Counted from the stretch's first letter, positions 24,691 through 37,115 are shown. The stretch is 64,000 bases of DNA from Pyrus communis (GCF_963583255.1 NC_084811.1:12046088-12110087); one strand, 5' to 3'. Notes: generated by a model from the sequence alone, not told the origin. Translations and numbers: made by a program.

Positions 24691-25083
24691 CTGTTAATCT
24701 GACAGTAAGGCTGAACATTGCTTACAATAAGGTGCAAGAAAAGAAGAACCAACAACAACAAAGCACAAAAATTCAAAGGTAAAAAAGAGAAGATCATTCA
24801 TGCAGATGACTGATAAAGTTCGGCAGAGAAAAGCAACATACTTAATTTACTGATAACATGTAGAGAAGTACTGAAACTGTTAAGTACGTACTTAGCCATT
24901 GGCCAGCTGCATACACCAAACCTTAAGCTTGGGCCAAAGGCCTACAAAACACACAACTACAACACACTTAAATTTCATAACAGGAAGAAAACACAGCGCC
25001 TGACTCCGACCGGCCCTCCCGTACGACAGTTTTCTGGATCACGAACACACGCGAAAGCCAAAAGAGACGCTGCAGAAGCCAAA

Positions 25084-25105
25084 TGCCAAAGGATTGAAGT
25101 TGCCC
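25084..25105 (-). promoter_or_regulatory. miR399 target-mimic site (IPS1 core motif)
   Basis: On the minus strand the 22 bases start GGGCAACTTC, continue A, and end ATCCTTTGGCA. The Arabidopsis IPS1 core differs, from memory, only at the single base after CTTC (G there, A here). The left GGGCAACT and right TCCTTTGGCA pair with the 3' and 5' halves of miR399, with three extra bases between them. Confidence 0.85.
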
Positions 25106-25552
25106 TTTTAGAGAATCCAACCTTCCAAGAAGGAGAGATTGAGCTAGTTTCAACATTCTTTATTAATTCCTCCCATTCTGCCTTGAAAGCTGAAGGCTAG
25201 GCTAATGGGAAAGTAACTAAAACACACACACTGACTTGCTAAACTAACAGAAGTTATTTAACTAAAACAAACAACATCGCCAACCAATCCAACAAGCAAA
25301 TTAAGATCTGACCAGGCCACCCTTGCCACGCACTTCAGTTCAAGCATTTGGCTGCCATTGGTGGCGGGGGTGGCCGGGAACGAAACGGATGATGGATTGG
25401 AACTGCAGAGAATCGTACAAAGGAGGGTTTGTTCAGAAATGTTGGACATGAGGGCAATAAAAGGGAGTGATGACTTTTCGGTGCTAAAGGAAAACCAAAA
25501 AGAAAGTAGGGAAAAGTGAGAAATGGAGGTTGCTTATTCAGCATCTTCCAAA

Positions 25553-25560
25553 GGATATGC
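25553..25560. promoter_or_regulatory. P1BS (PHR1-binding) site GGATATGC
   Basis: GGATATGC fits the near-palindromic consensus GNATATNC bound by PHR1-type phosphate-response factors. It lies about 450 bp upstream of the miR399-mimic motif in transcript sense. That is expected for a phosphate-starvation gene, though one 8-bp match alone is weak evidence. Confidence 0.5.
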
Positions 25561-25633
25561 CATTGGCAGTGCCACCTCTCCACAGCTGATATCCATGCAT
25601 GACACCTCCTCCTCTTTAATTTTCACCTACAAA

Positions 25634-25667
25634 TACACACACACACACACACACGCACACACACATA
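25634..25667. repeat. (AC)n microsatellite
   Basis: An AC run with one CGC interruption, next to a short TATATATA stretch, at the presumed promoter of the IPS1-like RNA. Confidence 0.9.
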
Positions 25668-25699
25668 TATATACGCAAACATTTTATAATGTCAATTTG

Positions 25700-27350
25700 A
25701 CGATGCTAACCAATATATGATTTTTGTTGGTTGTTTTGTGCATTAGAGAGAGAGGTTTTGGGAATGCCATGCAATGGGATTCTATTAAAAGATTTCATGG
25801 GCCTATCAAGTGGTAAATTGTTGTGCGTAGGAGAGTGACCCTCTTTCTAATTAACAATGTAAGTATGATATATGTACATTATTCATTGGTTATAGCCTAA
25901 GTCATAATTCAATGAGTGAATGCATAACTTGGAGAATGTTCATGTTTTTATGACTCAAATCGCTTTTGATGAAATTTATTTTGGAACCAATTTTTAGTAA
26001 AAATGCAAGTGAATGTTGGAAAAGCATTTAAAGTGCTTCCGAAAAGCACATAACTGGTGCTTCTTCCAAAATGTACTTGAAGTGTTTTTGGAACCCAAAA
26101 ACACTTTCATTAAAAGCGCTTTAAATCATTTTAAAAACGCTTCATTCAATTAAACGCGCTTTCATACGAGCCCATAACACCTCACTAATGCGTTATAACA
26201 TAGATAAAAGCGACTGATCTACACTTGGGCAAGCATAGGCTATTGCGTCACCAGTTGTCCAACATTTCATTGATGTAGCTTCGCAAATTGTCTCCACGAT
26301 CTCTTTTCGCTTGCTAAGAGAGAGAGCTTCTAGATCATCTTTTAATGAGCTATCATCCAGCAATGAACACTAACTGAAAGCGATCGGAAATGAGTAGAAG
26401 ATGTTCGTTTTGTTTTGTTTCTATATGCAAATCAAAAGCGAGGTAGGGCAAGGAAGGAAAATGGTATGCAGGCTTGGGCATTAAAGGTAGATTTAACTTC
26501 TTATTAGAAACTAGAAGTTTTGGTAACTAATTAATACTTAAGACCTTTCTCTTCACGATCAATGTGTTGATAGCCTCTTGATCTTGCTCCCACCATGAAA
26601 ACTATTGAATCTGGTACAGCATAAATGGGCTACATACACAAAATATTTATACTTTAAGGTATAATTAAAAAATATAAAACGTGTTATAACATAAGCAAAT
26701 TGGTAATGCCACATGCTAGTGGCATAGTTACAGTTAGAGTCACAATTTAAAAATTACTTTGCAACTCAGCATGATTACACCATGGTTGCCACATGGCGCC
26801 CAATAATGTCATGCATACAAACCGATGTTTGGTCGTGTTTACATGGAATTGTGGCATTTGAAGATGTAGTGGCGGATCCATCATGCAGTCAACAGGATAA
26901 TTTTTCTAAAGTGTTGTTTGGTTAATATGTTGAGTGATAATGTGAGAGATTTTTATGCTCTCTTAGTGATATGTTCCCTTGTTTTATCAACCACAAAAAA
27001 GTTTGAAACTCTTTGAATCGCTTGCGTAATGCCTTGTGGAGGAAACTTCCTTTTCCTTTTCCTTTTCCAATCGGCCCTTATTATTACTCAGACTTGAAGC
27101 ATAGCATATATACCCTCCACTACTCTCAAAAGTGATTGTCATTTCTATAGTGATTTATACATTTGTTCCATTTGATTGTACTGATTTTTTATGTTGCAGC
27201 AAGATTTTCACATTTCATTTGCAGATGAAGAAAACGAGTGTGCATAATCATATTCGTTTTTATAAGGAGCCAACCAGTGTTGTTTTTTTTTTATTCGAGC
27301 AATATTCTAATTAATTTAATATAAACTATGCAAAAGAAAATTCAAATTTA
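25700..27350. other. Intergenic, upstream of the IPS1-like RNA
   Basis: A MITE-like patch at about 26010-26170 is built of AAGTGCTTCCGAAAAGCAC and AAAAGCGCTTTAAATC motifs. No supported gene is present. Confidence 0.35.
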
Positions 27351-27352
27351 GG

Positions 27353-27355
<3 letters not shown>

Positions 27356-27402
<47 letters not shown>
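27356..27402. repeat. (GA)n microsatellite
   Basis: About 23 uninterrupted GA units. Confidence 0.95.
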
Positions 27403-27524
27403 ATAAGTGTTCTACTTACTATTTATATTTGGTGAAGAACTTAGTGCTCTCAGTCTCACAAGTCACAACCATGACGAGCGCAAAACTCCTTTCCCCATTC
27501 ACATTAAGTTTTAGCATATGGATT

Positions 27525-27544
27525 GTATATTCATAGGATATCCA
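27525..27544. promoter_or_regulatory. Two further P1BS-like octamers
   Basis: GTATATTC (27525-27532) and GGATATCC (27537-27544) both fit GNATATNC and lie five bases apart. They are about 1.9 kb upstream of the presumed IPS1-like start and about 0.35 kb beyond the coiled-coil gene's stop, so assignment to either gene is uncertain. Confidence 0.3.
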
Positions 27545-27892
27545 TAAAGATTTGGAAGAATATTATCTGATGCCTAACCGAAGTTTGCACGGCAGATTTC
27601 CAATCCAAATTTAAAAAAAATTAAAAAAATGTGCAAGCAAATAATCTGGTATATTATATTATCAAAACGTTGTACAAATCATTAGTTAAGTATAATCACA
27701 TTATTTGAATTTGTACCTGTAATTAACAATTTGTGAAACTTTCCACCTTTGGCTATGACGTATATTCTCCTCTACTCACTCACTTGAATATTTGTGCAGA
27801 CGAAAAATTGTGATGTACAAAGATGTGCGAAAAAAAGCTACCTGAGATTGGTAAACTCAAGAAAATGACAGCAATGGAGTCATCATCTTTCA

Positions 27893-30800
27893 TCAGAACC
27901 ACCTTTTGCCACCCTTGGCTGTTTTAAGCTTCATCACAAGCTCCTCGCGCTGTGCTTCTACCTCGGCATATCTCAGGCTCATGTCTAAGTAGCGCTCGCG
28001 AATGTCTTTCAGTTCTGCCTCTAGAGATGACCTCGAGCGTTCTTGTCTTTCTTCAGCTTTTGAATTTCGACGAGCATCTGCTTGACTGTGTCGGGCCTCA
28101 GACAAGTACCTGCGGTGGTGATAACATATACATGTTAAGACTGAGTTGTAGAGAATAGATTTACCATAAGAAGACAAATGATACTTAATGTGTTTTGAAG
28201 GCATAATGTGTTTCCTCTTACACTCACCTATCAAGCTGAACTTTGTAAGTGTTATTTACTTCCAATGCCTTAACAAGTTCATCTTCAAGCAACTTAATCT
28301 TTACGCCAAGTTCTTCAACGTCATTTGGATTTTCATCATGAATTTGGACTCCAATGTCATCCTGTAATGGCAGAGAATAAAATTAGAATGAGAAAAACAA
28401 AATATAAGATTTGTAGAGTTACATGAAACCAAAAACATATAATCATACACATTATGTGTATGTCTTCTTGTACTCCGACAATTTAAATAAAATGAGAACA
28501 TATTATCGTTGCAAGATCAGCTGTAGAAGCAGGACCAAATTAAGTTTTAGGATATCTAACCTCTCTTTGATGCTGGTTTCTATATGGATAATTCTGATCT
28601 CTTGCATGTCCTTGCACCTGACCATTCTTCAAAATTGGCTTCCTTCTAAAATCATGACGGGGAATGCTGTTCTTCCCCATTTCCTTCTGTTTAGTAGAAA
28701 AATCAAAGAAAGTCAGAAGTCAATACCTTTACAGTCTTAACATCAACTGTTAATGAGCAGATAACATAAAAATGGTACTTGCTTTCAGGACCTTCATATC
28801 TTCACCAACAGGAATAACTCTGGTGCCGCCTTTTGAGGAGCTGGAAATCTTTGGACTGCTGGAATCCCTCTGTTTCTGTTTTTCTTCCCTTGTTAGTTTC
28901 AATTCTTGTTCAAGGGCCTGAGACTTTCTTAGGAAGTCACTTCTCTCCTCCTCAAGTAGCTGTATTTTCAGCTGATACTGCTCGTTGGCTCTCCTAATCT
29001 GGTTGAGCTCGTTCTTCAGCTCGGCATACTGTGCACACAAAGCGTCTTTTGCAGTTAGATCACCTTCCATCTGCAGAACTTTTTCCTCCAAGCGAACATT
29101 ATTACGTTTGCAATCCTCCAATTCAAATAAGGCCTTCTCCAATGTTGAGATCTTCTCATGGAATGAACTTTTCTCTGCCTTCAGATCTCGACATTCCTCA
29201 GAAATTGAATGCAGTAACACTTCCAATTTTTCTTTCTCAAACTTGGTTGCATCCAGCTCATTGTTGAAAGCCAAAACTTCCTCCTGACAATGAGTTAGTT
29301 TCTCAATCTGAACCTTCATATTAATAGATTCTTCCCACACTTGTTGACGTTCATAATCAGAAACTGTAAGCCTTAGTTCAAGGTCATTGACAGTGGTCTT
29401 CAGTTTTGCTTCACTCGATTTGTAATTCTCCAACAACTTCAATAGCCTTTCATGGTCAGCCATCGTTACTTCCTGGTTTTGTTTAGAGGCAGCAAGCTCA
29501 GCGACCAGGCCTTGTAGCTTCGCTTCAGTTTCTATTCTCATAATATTCAATTCTTCCTCAGTCTGTATTGCTTTAGATTGAACCTCTCGAAGGGCAGATT
29601 CAAGCATTTCCTTCTCAGTTCGTAATCTGGATGCTTCCTGGACGGCATCTGAAGCTAGTTCTTCTCTTTCTTCTTGAGTTGCAGCAAGTAGCTTGGTAAG
29701 TCGGTCTACCTCTTCCTGAAGGCTCTCAACTTCAACCGTCTTCTCCAAATACATCTTGTTGAACAAACTTTCTTCCAATGTAAGCTTCTCCTTATATTTC
29801 ATGTTTTCATCAAGAAGTGCATCTAATTCTAAATTCAGGCTCTCCTCTTTGGAGGCGATGTTTTCCAGCATTAAAGAAAGATCCTGTTCCAGTACTTCAA
29901 CTCTTTTGGAGCAATTTGTAAAGCTCTTGTGCGATTGATTCAACTTTGCCTCCAAGACGGAACAGAGCTGATGCAACTCCAGCTTTTGTTTCCTCAACTC
30001 GTCATTTGAATTCTGAAGAGAATTGCACTCTTCAATGAGGCTCTCGGCAGTAGCTTGTAGCTCCGGGTTTGCCCTTTTTAGAAATTCACATTCATCTCGA
30101 GCTTCTGACCACTGACTCTCCAAGTCCCTTAATTTCTGTTTCAGTTCAACTTTATCAGACTCCATCTCAGTTTTCAATCTAATGATCTCATCTTGGAGAC
30201 TCAGAGAATAAGATTGGGAATTCTCTAATTCTAATTGACTGGCCTCTTTTTCATCTGTCAAACATCTTATTTGAGCTTCGAGTGCAGAAACACTTGCTGA
30301 CAACTGTATGTTTTCTTGTTCAAGCTCTGATATGTGACGGTCCAGTTCACATTTATCAGCTTCTAGCTCCGAAGATTTCCTTTCAAGTACCCTCTGTGTG
30401 GAAACATGGGAATTCACACTTCTGCTAAGCACCATTAATTCATGCCGCAAATCATTCAAACACTTTGAGCTGATATCGCTTTCCCTTAATACAACTTCCA
30501 TGTGTTCCTCTAGCTGTATTTTTTCCTTCTGAAGATCGGAAACCTTAGCTTCTAATTCATTCTGGACCCCCTTTAGAAGACTGATTTCTTCTTCATTGGT
30601 TAGCAAGTTTGTCTCAAGTTTTTCTATTTCGAACCTCTTCTCTGTCAATTCTTTACCCAGCTCTGTGACTTTACTTTCTAGTTCCATTTTCAAGCTGTCA
30701 AGTACTTGAACTGAAACATCATTATTATTTGTAATCTCCCCAAGCACTTTCTTGTTAAGCATCTCCTCCACATTTTGTATTTGGGGTTTATTTTCAGTTA

Positions 30801-33800
30801 TTTTGGACTCAAAGCTGGTAAAAGAATCGAATAAAAGCTCACTGGATGGAAGTTCACCAGGTGCGTGTCCCCCTGAAGATTTTTTCTTCCCTGCCTTAAG
30901 CTTGAACAAGAGCTCTAAGTTTTCTTCTGTCAGCTCATTACAATCTCTTTCTAGCTCCTGTACCTTCTCTTTCAAGTCCTCAATTTCTCTGATCAGATCT
31001 GCTTCACTCCCACTCACAGTGATGGAATCCATTTCTGTAGAATGCCTTTCTTTGAGAGACTCGGATACCTTTGCTTTCAGTTTAACAATTTCTTGTTCTT
31101 TCAAAAGCAGTTTACTTTTGTATTCTGTTTCAATGTCCAAAACGAAGTGTTCGTTCAGATTTGATCCATTCTCTATCTCATGGTTTTTCTCTTCCACAGT
31201 TTGTTCAAACTGTTGCACCGTGACTTGCAACATTTTCTCTGATTCCTGCAATTGTTGCAGCTGAAGCTTTAAATTTCTGTTTTCCTCTCTGGTTAATTTG
31301 ATCAAATTTTCCACATCATCAAATGTCGACTGTAGTTCTGAAAGATTCTCCAACTCCACCTTTTGGCTTTCAATTGTCTCTTCCAGCTCCTGGAGAACCG
31401 AAACCAGCTCAATATTTGATTCTTGACTTCTCTCCAACTGCAGAGCCAGATTGGCAACGGATTCTTTTTGAAACTTCAGCTCATCTTGCAACGCCTTCTC
31501 AATCTCTGGCGTTCCTTCACCCTGATAAGTTAAATCCTCACTGGCTGTTTGTTTAACCACTGAATTCTCAAGCAACAAATGCAAGTGTTCAACTTCTTTC
31601 TTCAAGCCATTGCGTTCTGCATATGCTGCTGAAAGCTCCACATTCATATTTGCCTGCTTTTTGGACTGATCAGAGAATTCTGTCCTCAGTATATCCAAAT
31701 CAAGCATTAGCTTCCTGGCGTTCCTCTCCCACATCTTAGCTTCCGCATGTAATTCTTCAATCGTAACTTCTGCCGCATCCAGAAGGTTTTTAGAAGAATC
31801 AGTGGCTCTTAAAGATGATTCTTTAAAATCTTTCCGAGAATTCTGAGAATGATTTCCTAAACCATTAATCCTGGAATTAAATGATGAATTATTTGATGGA
31901 GAAGGGATATCAGCAGGAAAGTTTCCATGAGTTGTACTAATTAGGGAGGTGATTGAATCTTGTCTTCCTATCAGGTGGTTGCCTTCAACACTAAGGTTGC
32001 TTCTCGGGGACATATTATCCCTTCTTATGGAGCCCTCCGCTGAGTCATAGCTGCGATGTGAACCTGATGTGGAGAAGCTGCTACCCTACAAAAAGTGAGG
32101 AAGGCATATTAGTTTCATGGTAAGGATACACCAGTGCACAGCTTGTTCATAAGCATTTTAATCCATCGGCAGATTCTGCAGCATGCAAAATAGAATGTTA
32201 ATATGGTCTAGATATCGGCAACATGAGTACTAGACAACTGAATTAAATTTCGATGAAATCTTCATTAGCTAAATAGGTGTGTCAACAAACAGAACGTTCT
32301 TAAATCCAAGATCATGCTCTGGATTGAATGAAGCAAACACAATAAAGCCACTAAATGAAGCAGGTAGTGCTATATAGTATGAAAAGGCGTGATTGAACAG
32401 TAAATTGGAAAGAAATATTATTACGGAAAAGTGTAAACATACTCGACTCCCAGGCTCTCCAGGATTTGAGATCAAGCCAAAATCTTTTCCGAAGGAAGAT
32501 CCATCTGACTTGCTGTCTGCATCATGACCATTTGCATTTGCTTCTTCCAAATGAGCACTTGTCTCTTTTGACTCTTCATCACTGAAAAAAGTGCAGAAAG
32601 TCTTCACCATCAAGTAGAAAACTAAATATCTAAAGACTAACGCAATCAGTCATTTAATACTAACCTGAGCCTTTTTCTTGGTGTGAGGCAGTTAATTTTT
32701 ACCTGCAAACAAGAAAGACAAGCAACACCGCTGAAAAGGCAGCTCTGAGGTGAATTTCTAGTGCAACGAGCGGGGAGAGAGAGAGAGAGAGATGTTTTGA
32801 AGAAAATAAGTACTCAAATCCTTATATTCATGTTCTTATGTAAATAACTTCAATATACACTTGCATCCACCCTTCTAGGTGTAACATACAGGCCATGTGG
32901 CCAGTACCCTCATATCGCCAAATATGGTATAAATTGATAAGGATTATTCATAGAAATTATCTAAGTAATTAAGTATCAAACTCCCACATTCAGTAAAAGA
33001 GAGGAAACATGACCATGCTTTCAAGATGATAAGCATCAATGTTTTTAAAAGATATAACAGAAACATATTCAGCAGAAACATATCCAGGTAGTTTCAACAT
33101 TTTGGTAGATGGCAGAGACTGTTATGAATTACACATACTGCGTACATTGGAAAAATAAGAAGCGCGTTTTGACTCAACCCAACATACAGCTTTCTCATAC
33201 CGAATGAATGAAAAGGACATTTTGTGCAACTTGTCAAACATCCACTGAACATGAATAACAAAAAAAAAAGAGTAAAAACGCACCTGCAGAATTGTCCCGA
33301 AACTGCATTTTTTCAATGGAAGAGAAACCGGAGCAGAAGAGGTTGAACTTATGTAATCCGACATATTGACTGAAACCTCTCCAAGGATACCGGATCTTGC
33401 TGATCCCTACGATAAAAATTTCATTTAGAACCGATAAGCAATTAACAACAGAAAAACAAAAAAATCCGACTGCAGAAATGAGTCATCACATCAGCAAGTA
33501 GATAAACCAGATTCCTCATTGATTCACATAAAAAAGAAAATTATTTGTCAAAAACAGCATAGTGTGATAAATCAGTGACAATGACAGTACCATGGAAATA
33601 ACAAGCTTGATGAAATAATCTTCCATCTCCTTCGACGACTCATCTTGGGAAATCCATATAGATTCGCAGAGAGTCTCAGTCCATTGACAGTTTCCGTTGC
33701 GCACCACTGCTTTGCTTGATTTCGCAATTGGTTTCCCAGTTTCTACAGAGACGATAGACACAAACAGCTTGTCCCATCCTCTGGGGACCTGCAACCACAT

Positions 33801-34278
33801 ACATCATCAGTAAGCAAGCAAAAACTCATATCTACTTGCTGATAGAAATACATCAAAAACTCCATCCACTCAAAGAACAAACCGATACAACACAACATAA
33901 TGATACAATTCCTAGATATCTGACGTGTTATGTTGCACGAATTAGGTTAAGATTAACACATGAATCCACACCCGATCAACGGTCTTGATTCACAGTCTGG
34001 CAACATAATTATCCGAAGGCACAAAATATGGTTCTTGTACAATCCATATATAGAAATCAAACACAATAATCTATTGTTAATGGATCATTTTACACTTTCC
34101 AATTATAGAGCTTGAAATAAATGCTACATTTTACACTAAATTGTCAATAAAATTAATCAAAATATAAGCAATTAAAGAGAAGGAATTAAATTAATACCTG
34201 GAGGGCCTTAAAGTGGGAGAACTTGAAATCCACCCTCTCCCCTGATTTAGCAGGCCTGTTCTTGTGCACCCTGAACAT
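27893..34278 (-). CDS. NT-C2 domain long coiled-coil protein (myosin-heavy-chain-related, At1g22060-like)
   Basis: Nine exons join in phase to 1452 residues: 34198-34278, 33591-33788, 33284-33406, 32665-32702, 32443-32581, 28783-32085, 28561-28686, 28228-28361 and 27893-28109. Residues 1-146 form an NT-C2 (EEIG1/EHBP1-type) domain, starting FRVHKNRPAKSGERVDFKF; such domains are thought to bind membranes or act in organelle positioning. A serine-rich linker follows. Most of the 1101-codon exon 6, from about residue 285, is almost continuous heptad coiled coil rich in E, K, L and Q. A second short coiled coil closes the C-terminus (RERYLDMSLRYAEVEAQREE). No motor domain is present despite database names such as myosin-related. 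The intron after exon 6 begins GCAAGT, a GC-AG intron: only this donor keeps the frame into exon 7. Specific function is unknown. Confidence 0.93.
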
Positions 34279-34620
34279 TTTCTGTCTCTAAATCTCTCTC
34301 TCTCTCCACTCCTTGTTGCTGATAACTAATTGATTTCCCCCGCTCTCTCTCTCTTAATTCATTCTCTCTCTCACAACCACCATTACCAGCTAGAGAGAGA
34401 AAGCAAAGAATGTCTGATTGATCACTTTTTCAATGAAGCGAGAGAAACAAAGAAAGAAGAGAGAGAAAGCAATGAGAGAGAGAGCGCGTTAGCTAGCTGG
34501 TCATTGTTGCGAAACTTGCTGTATGTTTTCCTTCCAACCTTTTGGCGTTTCTTCAATTTCTAGAGAGAGAGAGAGAGAGAGAGAGAAAGCGTAGAATCGA
34601 ATTAATGCGGCCTGAAACTG
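34279..34620 (-). promoter_or_regulatory. CT-rich 5' leader / promoter of the coiled-coil gene
   Basis: Immediately upstream of the start codon the sequence carries repeated CTCTCTCT and GAGAGAGA blocks, including 34562-34587. Such Y-patch or GAGA-type sequence is common in plant core promoters and leaders. The transcription start was not fixed. Confidence 0.45.
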
Positions 34621-35645
34621 CAAATCCGGAAACAGCTTTCCCTCGTTAATTGCATTTCATACCACACAACTACTACTGTACACACAGTAGAACCCCTCGG
34701 TCTCAGTGTACGCGCTCAGGGATGATGATCCTATTGGATCTTCTCTTTGAGGATTTTGAAGATCCCTCCATCGTATTCGTTCCTCGTGTATTTAATTTTT
34801 ATTAGTTTTTATTGTATAGTTTTTTGGTCCAATTTAAATAAAATTTCAAATAATTTTTAACGCATAATGATAATGAATGGACCAGATTTACGCACGAAGT
34901 TTCTTTATTCGCAATCTCCACACGACACGTTGGACATAGAAGTCAGCGATGCATTCGGTTGTTAGCGTGTCAGACGTTCATTGGTTAGGAGAAGAAATGT
35001 ACTTTCGTGTTTGTAACGTCAAATAGGAATAGAAGTACGAGTGATGGGGACTGAAAATTTGATATTAATGTAACGGAAGATTCAGAGCTTCTTTGTAAAC
35101 AGAAAAATTAAAGTTAACAAGTTTTATGTTATATCATTTTATGCGTTATAATTAAAGAAAATAATATCATTAATATATCTTATTTTAAAGGTATAGTTGT
35201 TTCTTAATCTGGCGTCTTCCACCTCGATGCTATCGGCCTGTGTTGTACTCATTCCGGTGGGCCCAATTATGCGAACAATGCCTTCACTTGTGAAGAGAGG
35301 ACAAAACATGCAACTACGAGTATTTGGAAATTTTCGTATGTTAAAGGTGCTTGAATAGAATTTGCAATGTAGATGGAATCAAGCAACGGCCTCAAATAAT
35401 TTAATTGTTCTGGTCAGGCCCGACTCCCGGGTTGTATAGACACTGTGCAACACTCAGACAAAGGCCCTTATAAAATCTAACATTTTGGTTGCTGTATTTT
35501 TTTTGTATTTTGTATTTTTTTTTTAATTGTGCATAAATTGATTTAACACAAAAGAAAATAAATAAAATGATGTGTGGTGAGATGGCTAAGTACCTATCTG
35601 CATCCTCTATCTTTTTGGGTGTGGAACTCCTTGCTTTTAAATACA
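34620..35645. other. Intergenic, no gene seen
   Basis: AT-rich spacer upstream of the coiled-coil gene. Nothing recognisable apart from poly-T stretches near 35500. Confidence 0.4.
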
Positions 35646-35647
35646 AG

Positions 35648-35960
35648 AGTAAATTTTAGCAATGTTCCTTCAAGTTTAACTAAATTGGAGCAATGGTCCC
35701 TCAATTAAGAATTCATTACCATTCATTGTTACAATTGGGTTAAAGTTAAGAGACTATTTCTCTAGTTAGATGAAAGTTGAAGGACCATTGATACAATTTT
35801 CCTTATTTGATTTTCCATATTTGCCTCTTGATCCAACCTCACGTGCATGATAGGTGACTCGTTTTAATGGGTTGAGGGACCAATGATACTGGGCTTTTAG
35901 ATGAGGGACAATTGCTCCAATTGGGTTAAAGTTGAAGAACTATTACCACAATTTACTCTA
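35648..35960. mobile_element. MITE-like element, about 310 bp
   Basis: The left side reads AGCAATGTTCCTTCAAGTTTAA then GGAGCAATGGTCCCTCAA. The right side holds the inverted counterparts: TTGAGGGACCAATGA, GGGACAATTGCTCC and TTGAAGAACTATTACC. It has no coding capacity. Confidence 0.5.
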
Positions 35961-36098
35961 AATACAAAAGAACTTTAAATAAAATTAAAAAAATGTGTTG
36001 CAAGAGGTATTTGAACCGTGTTAGAACTACAGAGATACGAAGCGAGAAAACACTTATGCTAAGAACTTAATTTAGTTATTCGACCTTTAAGTAGATAT

Positions 36099-36738
36099 TG
36101 TCACATCCCGACCCGGGACGGATCACTTCCCAGGCCCGCTTCATCACCGTAGCACGATATTGTCCGCTTTGGGCTTACCATTCCCTCACGGTTTTGTTTC
36201 TTGGGAACTCACGAGCAACTTCCCAGTGGGTCACCCATCATGGGATTGCTCTAGCCCCCTTCTCGCTTAACTTCGGAGTTCTCATGGAACCCGAAGCCAG
36301 TGAGCTCCCAAAAGGCCTCGTGCTAGGTAGGGATGAGAATATACATATAAGGATCACTCTTCTGGGCGATGTGGGATATCACAATCCACCCCCCTTAGAG
36401 GCCCGACGTCCTCGTCGGCACACACACGGCTAGGGTTAGGCTCTGATACCAATTGTCACATCCTGGCCCGGGGCGGATCACTTCTTGGGCCCGCTTCACC
36501 ATCGTAGCACGATATTGTCCGTTTTGAGCTTACCATTCCCTCACGGTTTTGTTTTTTGGGAACTCACGAGCAACTTCCCAATGGATCACCAATTATGGGA
36601 TTGCTCTAGCCCCCTTCTCGCTTAACTTTGGAGTTCCCATGGAACCCGAAGCCAGTGAGCTCCTAAAAGGCCTCGTACTAGGTAAGGATGAGAATATACA
36701 TATAAGTATCACTCCTCTAGGCGATTTGGGATGTCATA
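36099..36738 (-). mobile_element. Complete Cassandra TRIM retrotransposon
   Basis: Cassandra is a non-coding terminal-repeat retrotransposon in miniature whose LTRs carry a 5S-rRNA-like region. Here two 285-bp LTRs (36099-36383 and 36454-36738) flank a 70-bp interior. The interior has the complement of the tRNA-Met primer-binding site TTGGTATCAGAGC (36440-36452) and a polypurine tract (complement near 36388-36395). The LTRs contain, in complement, GAACTCCGAAGTTAAGCGAG and GGGTGACCCACTGGGAAGTT, the 5S promoter-like region. A perfect 5-bp target-site duplication GATAT flanks the element (36094-36098 and 36739-36743). No protein is encoded, so mobility would depend on other elements. Confidence 0.92.
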
Positions 36739-36932
36739 GATATACTTCATACACATGTAAAATAAAATTGTAAATTAAGGGCCCTCTTGAACTAGGGATC
36801 TATGCATTGGCACCACTTCTACACCCTCAGAGCTGGCTCTGATTTTGGTCAAACACTCAAATTTGAGACTTTAGAACTGTGAGGTGTCAAGTGTTGTAGA
36901 GATGAAAATATGTAGTTCGTTGGATATAATTT

Positions 36933-37107
36933 TTTGAGTAATGCTAGAGAGACTAAATTTAAAGACTAAAATTGCAAATTAAATAATGTATCACCAATAG
37001 AAATGAGCATGTCTATCAACGCTTAAGTAATAAAACACTCACCAACTTACATGTCCTTTAGTCTCCAAAATTTAGTTTCTAAATTTAATTTCCATAGCAT
37101 TACTTTG
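36933..37107. mobile_element. MITE, about 170 bp, first of a tandem pair
   Basis: The left end AGTAATGCTAGAGAGACTAAATTT mirrors the right end AAATTTAATTTCCATAGCATTACT, giving a near-palindromic element without coding capacity. A second member of the family follows within about 10 bp. Confidence 0.75.
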
Positions 37108-37115
37108 ATTTTTTT

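Larger units (their letters stand above)
24700..25640 (-). ncRNA. IPS1/At4/TPSI1-like phosphate-starvation RNA (miR399 target mimic), extent approximate
   Basis: Members of this plant family are long non-coding RNAs induced by phosphate shortage. They bind miR399 without being cleaved and so raise PHO2 activity. On the minus strand the sequence holds the one conserved family element, GGGCAACTTCAATCCTTTGG followed by CA. It pairs with miR399 on both sides of a three-base bulge opposite the cleavage site. As in known members, only short reading frames (about 60-80 codons) are present and none is recognisable. A P1BS site lies at 25553-25560, and a GTATATATATG TATA-like box on the minus strand at 25663-25673 could set a start near 25635. 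The transcript ends are inferred; the motif is seen directly. Confidence 0.75.

Noticed and set aside
25258..25720. Small proteins of 60-80 codons at the IPS1-like locus
   Set aside because: No recognisable family. Such frames occur in known IPS1-type RNAs without conservation.
36098..36773. Open frames of about 75-110 codons over the Cassandra LTRs (also at 53.6-54.7 kb)
   Set aside because: The same translations recur in every LTR copy. The element is non-coding.
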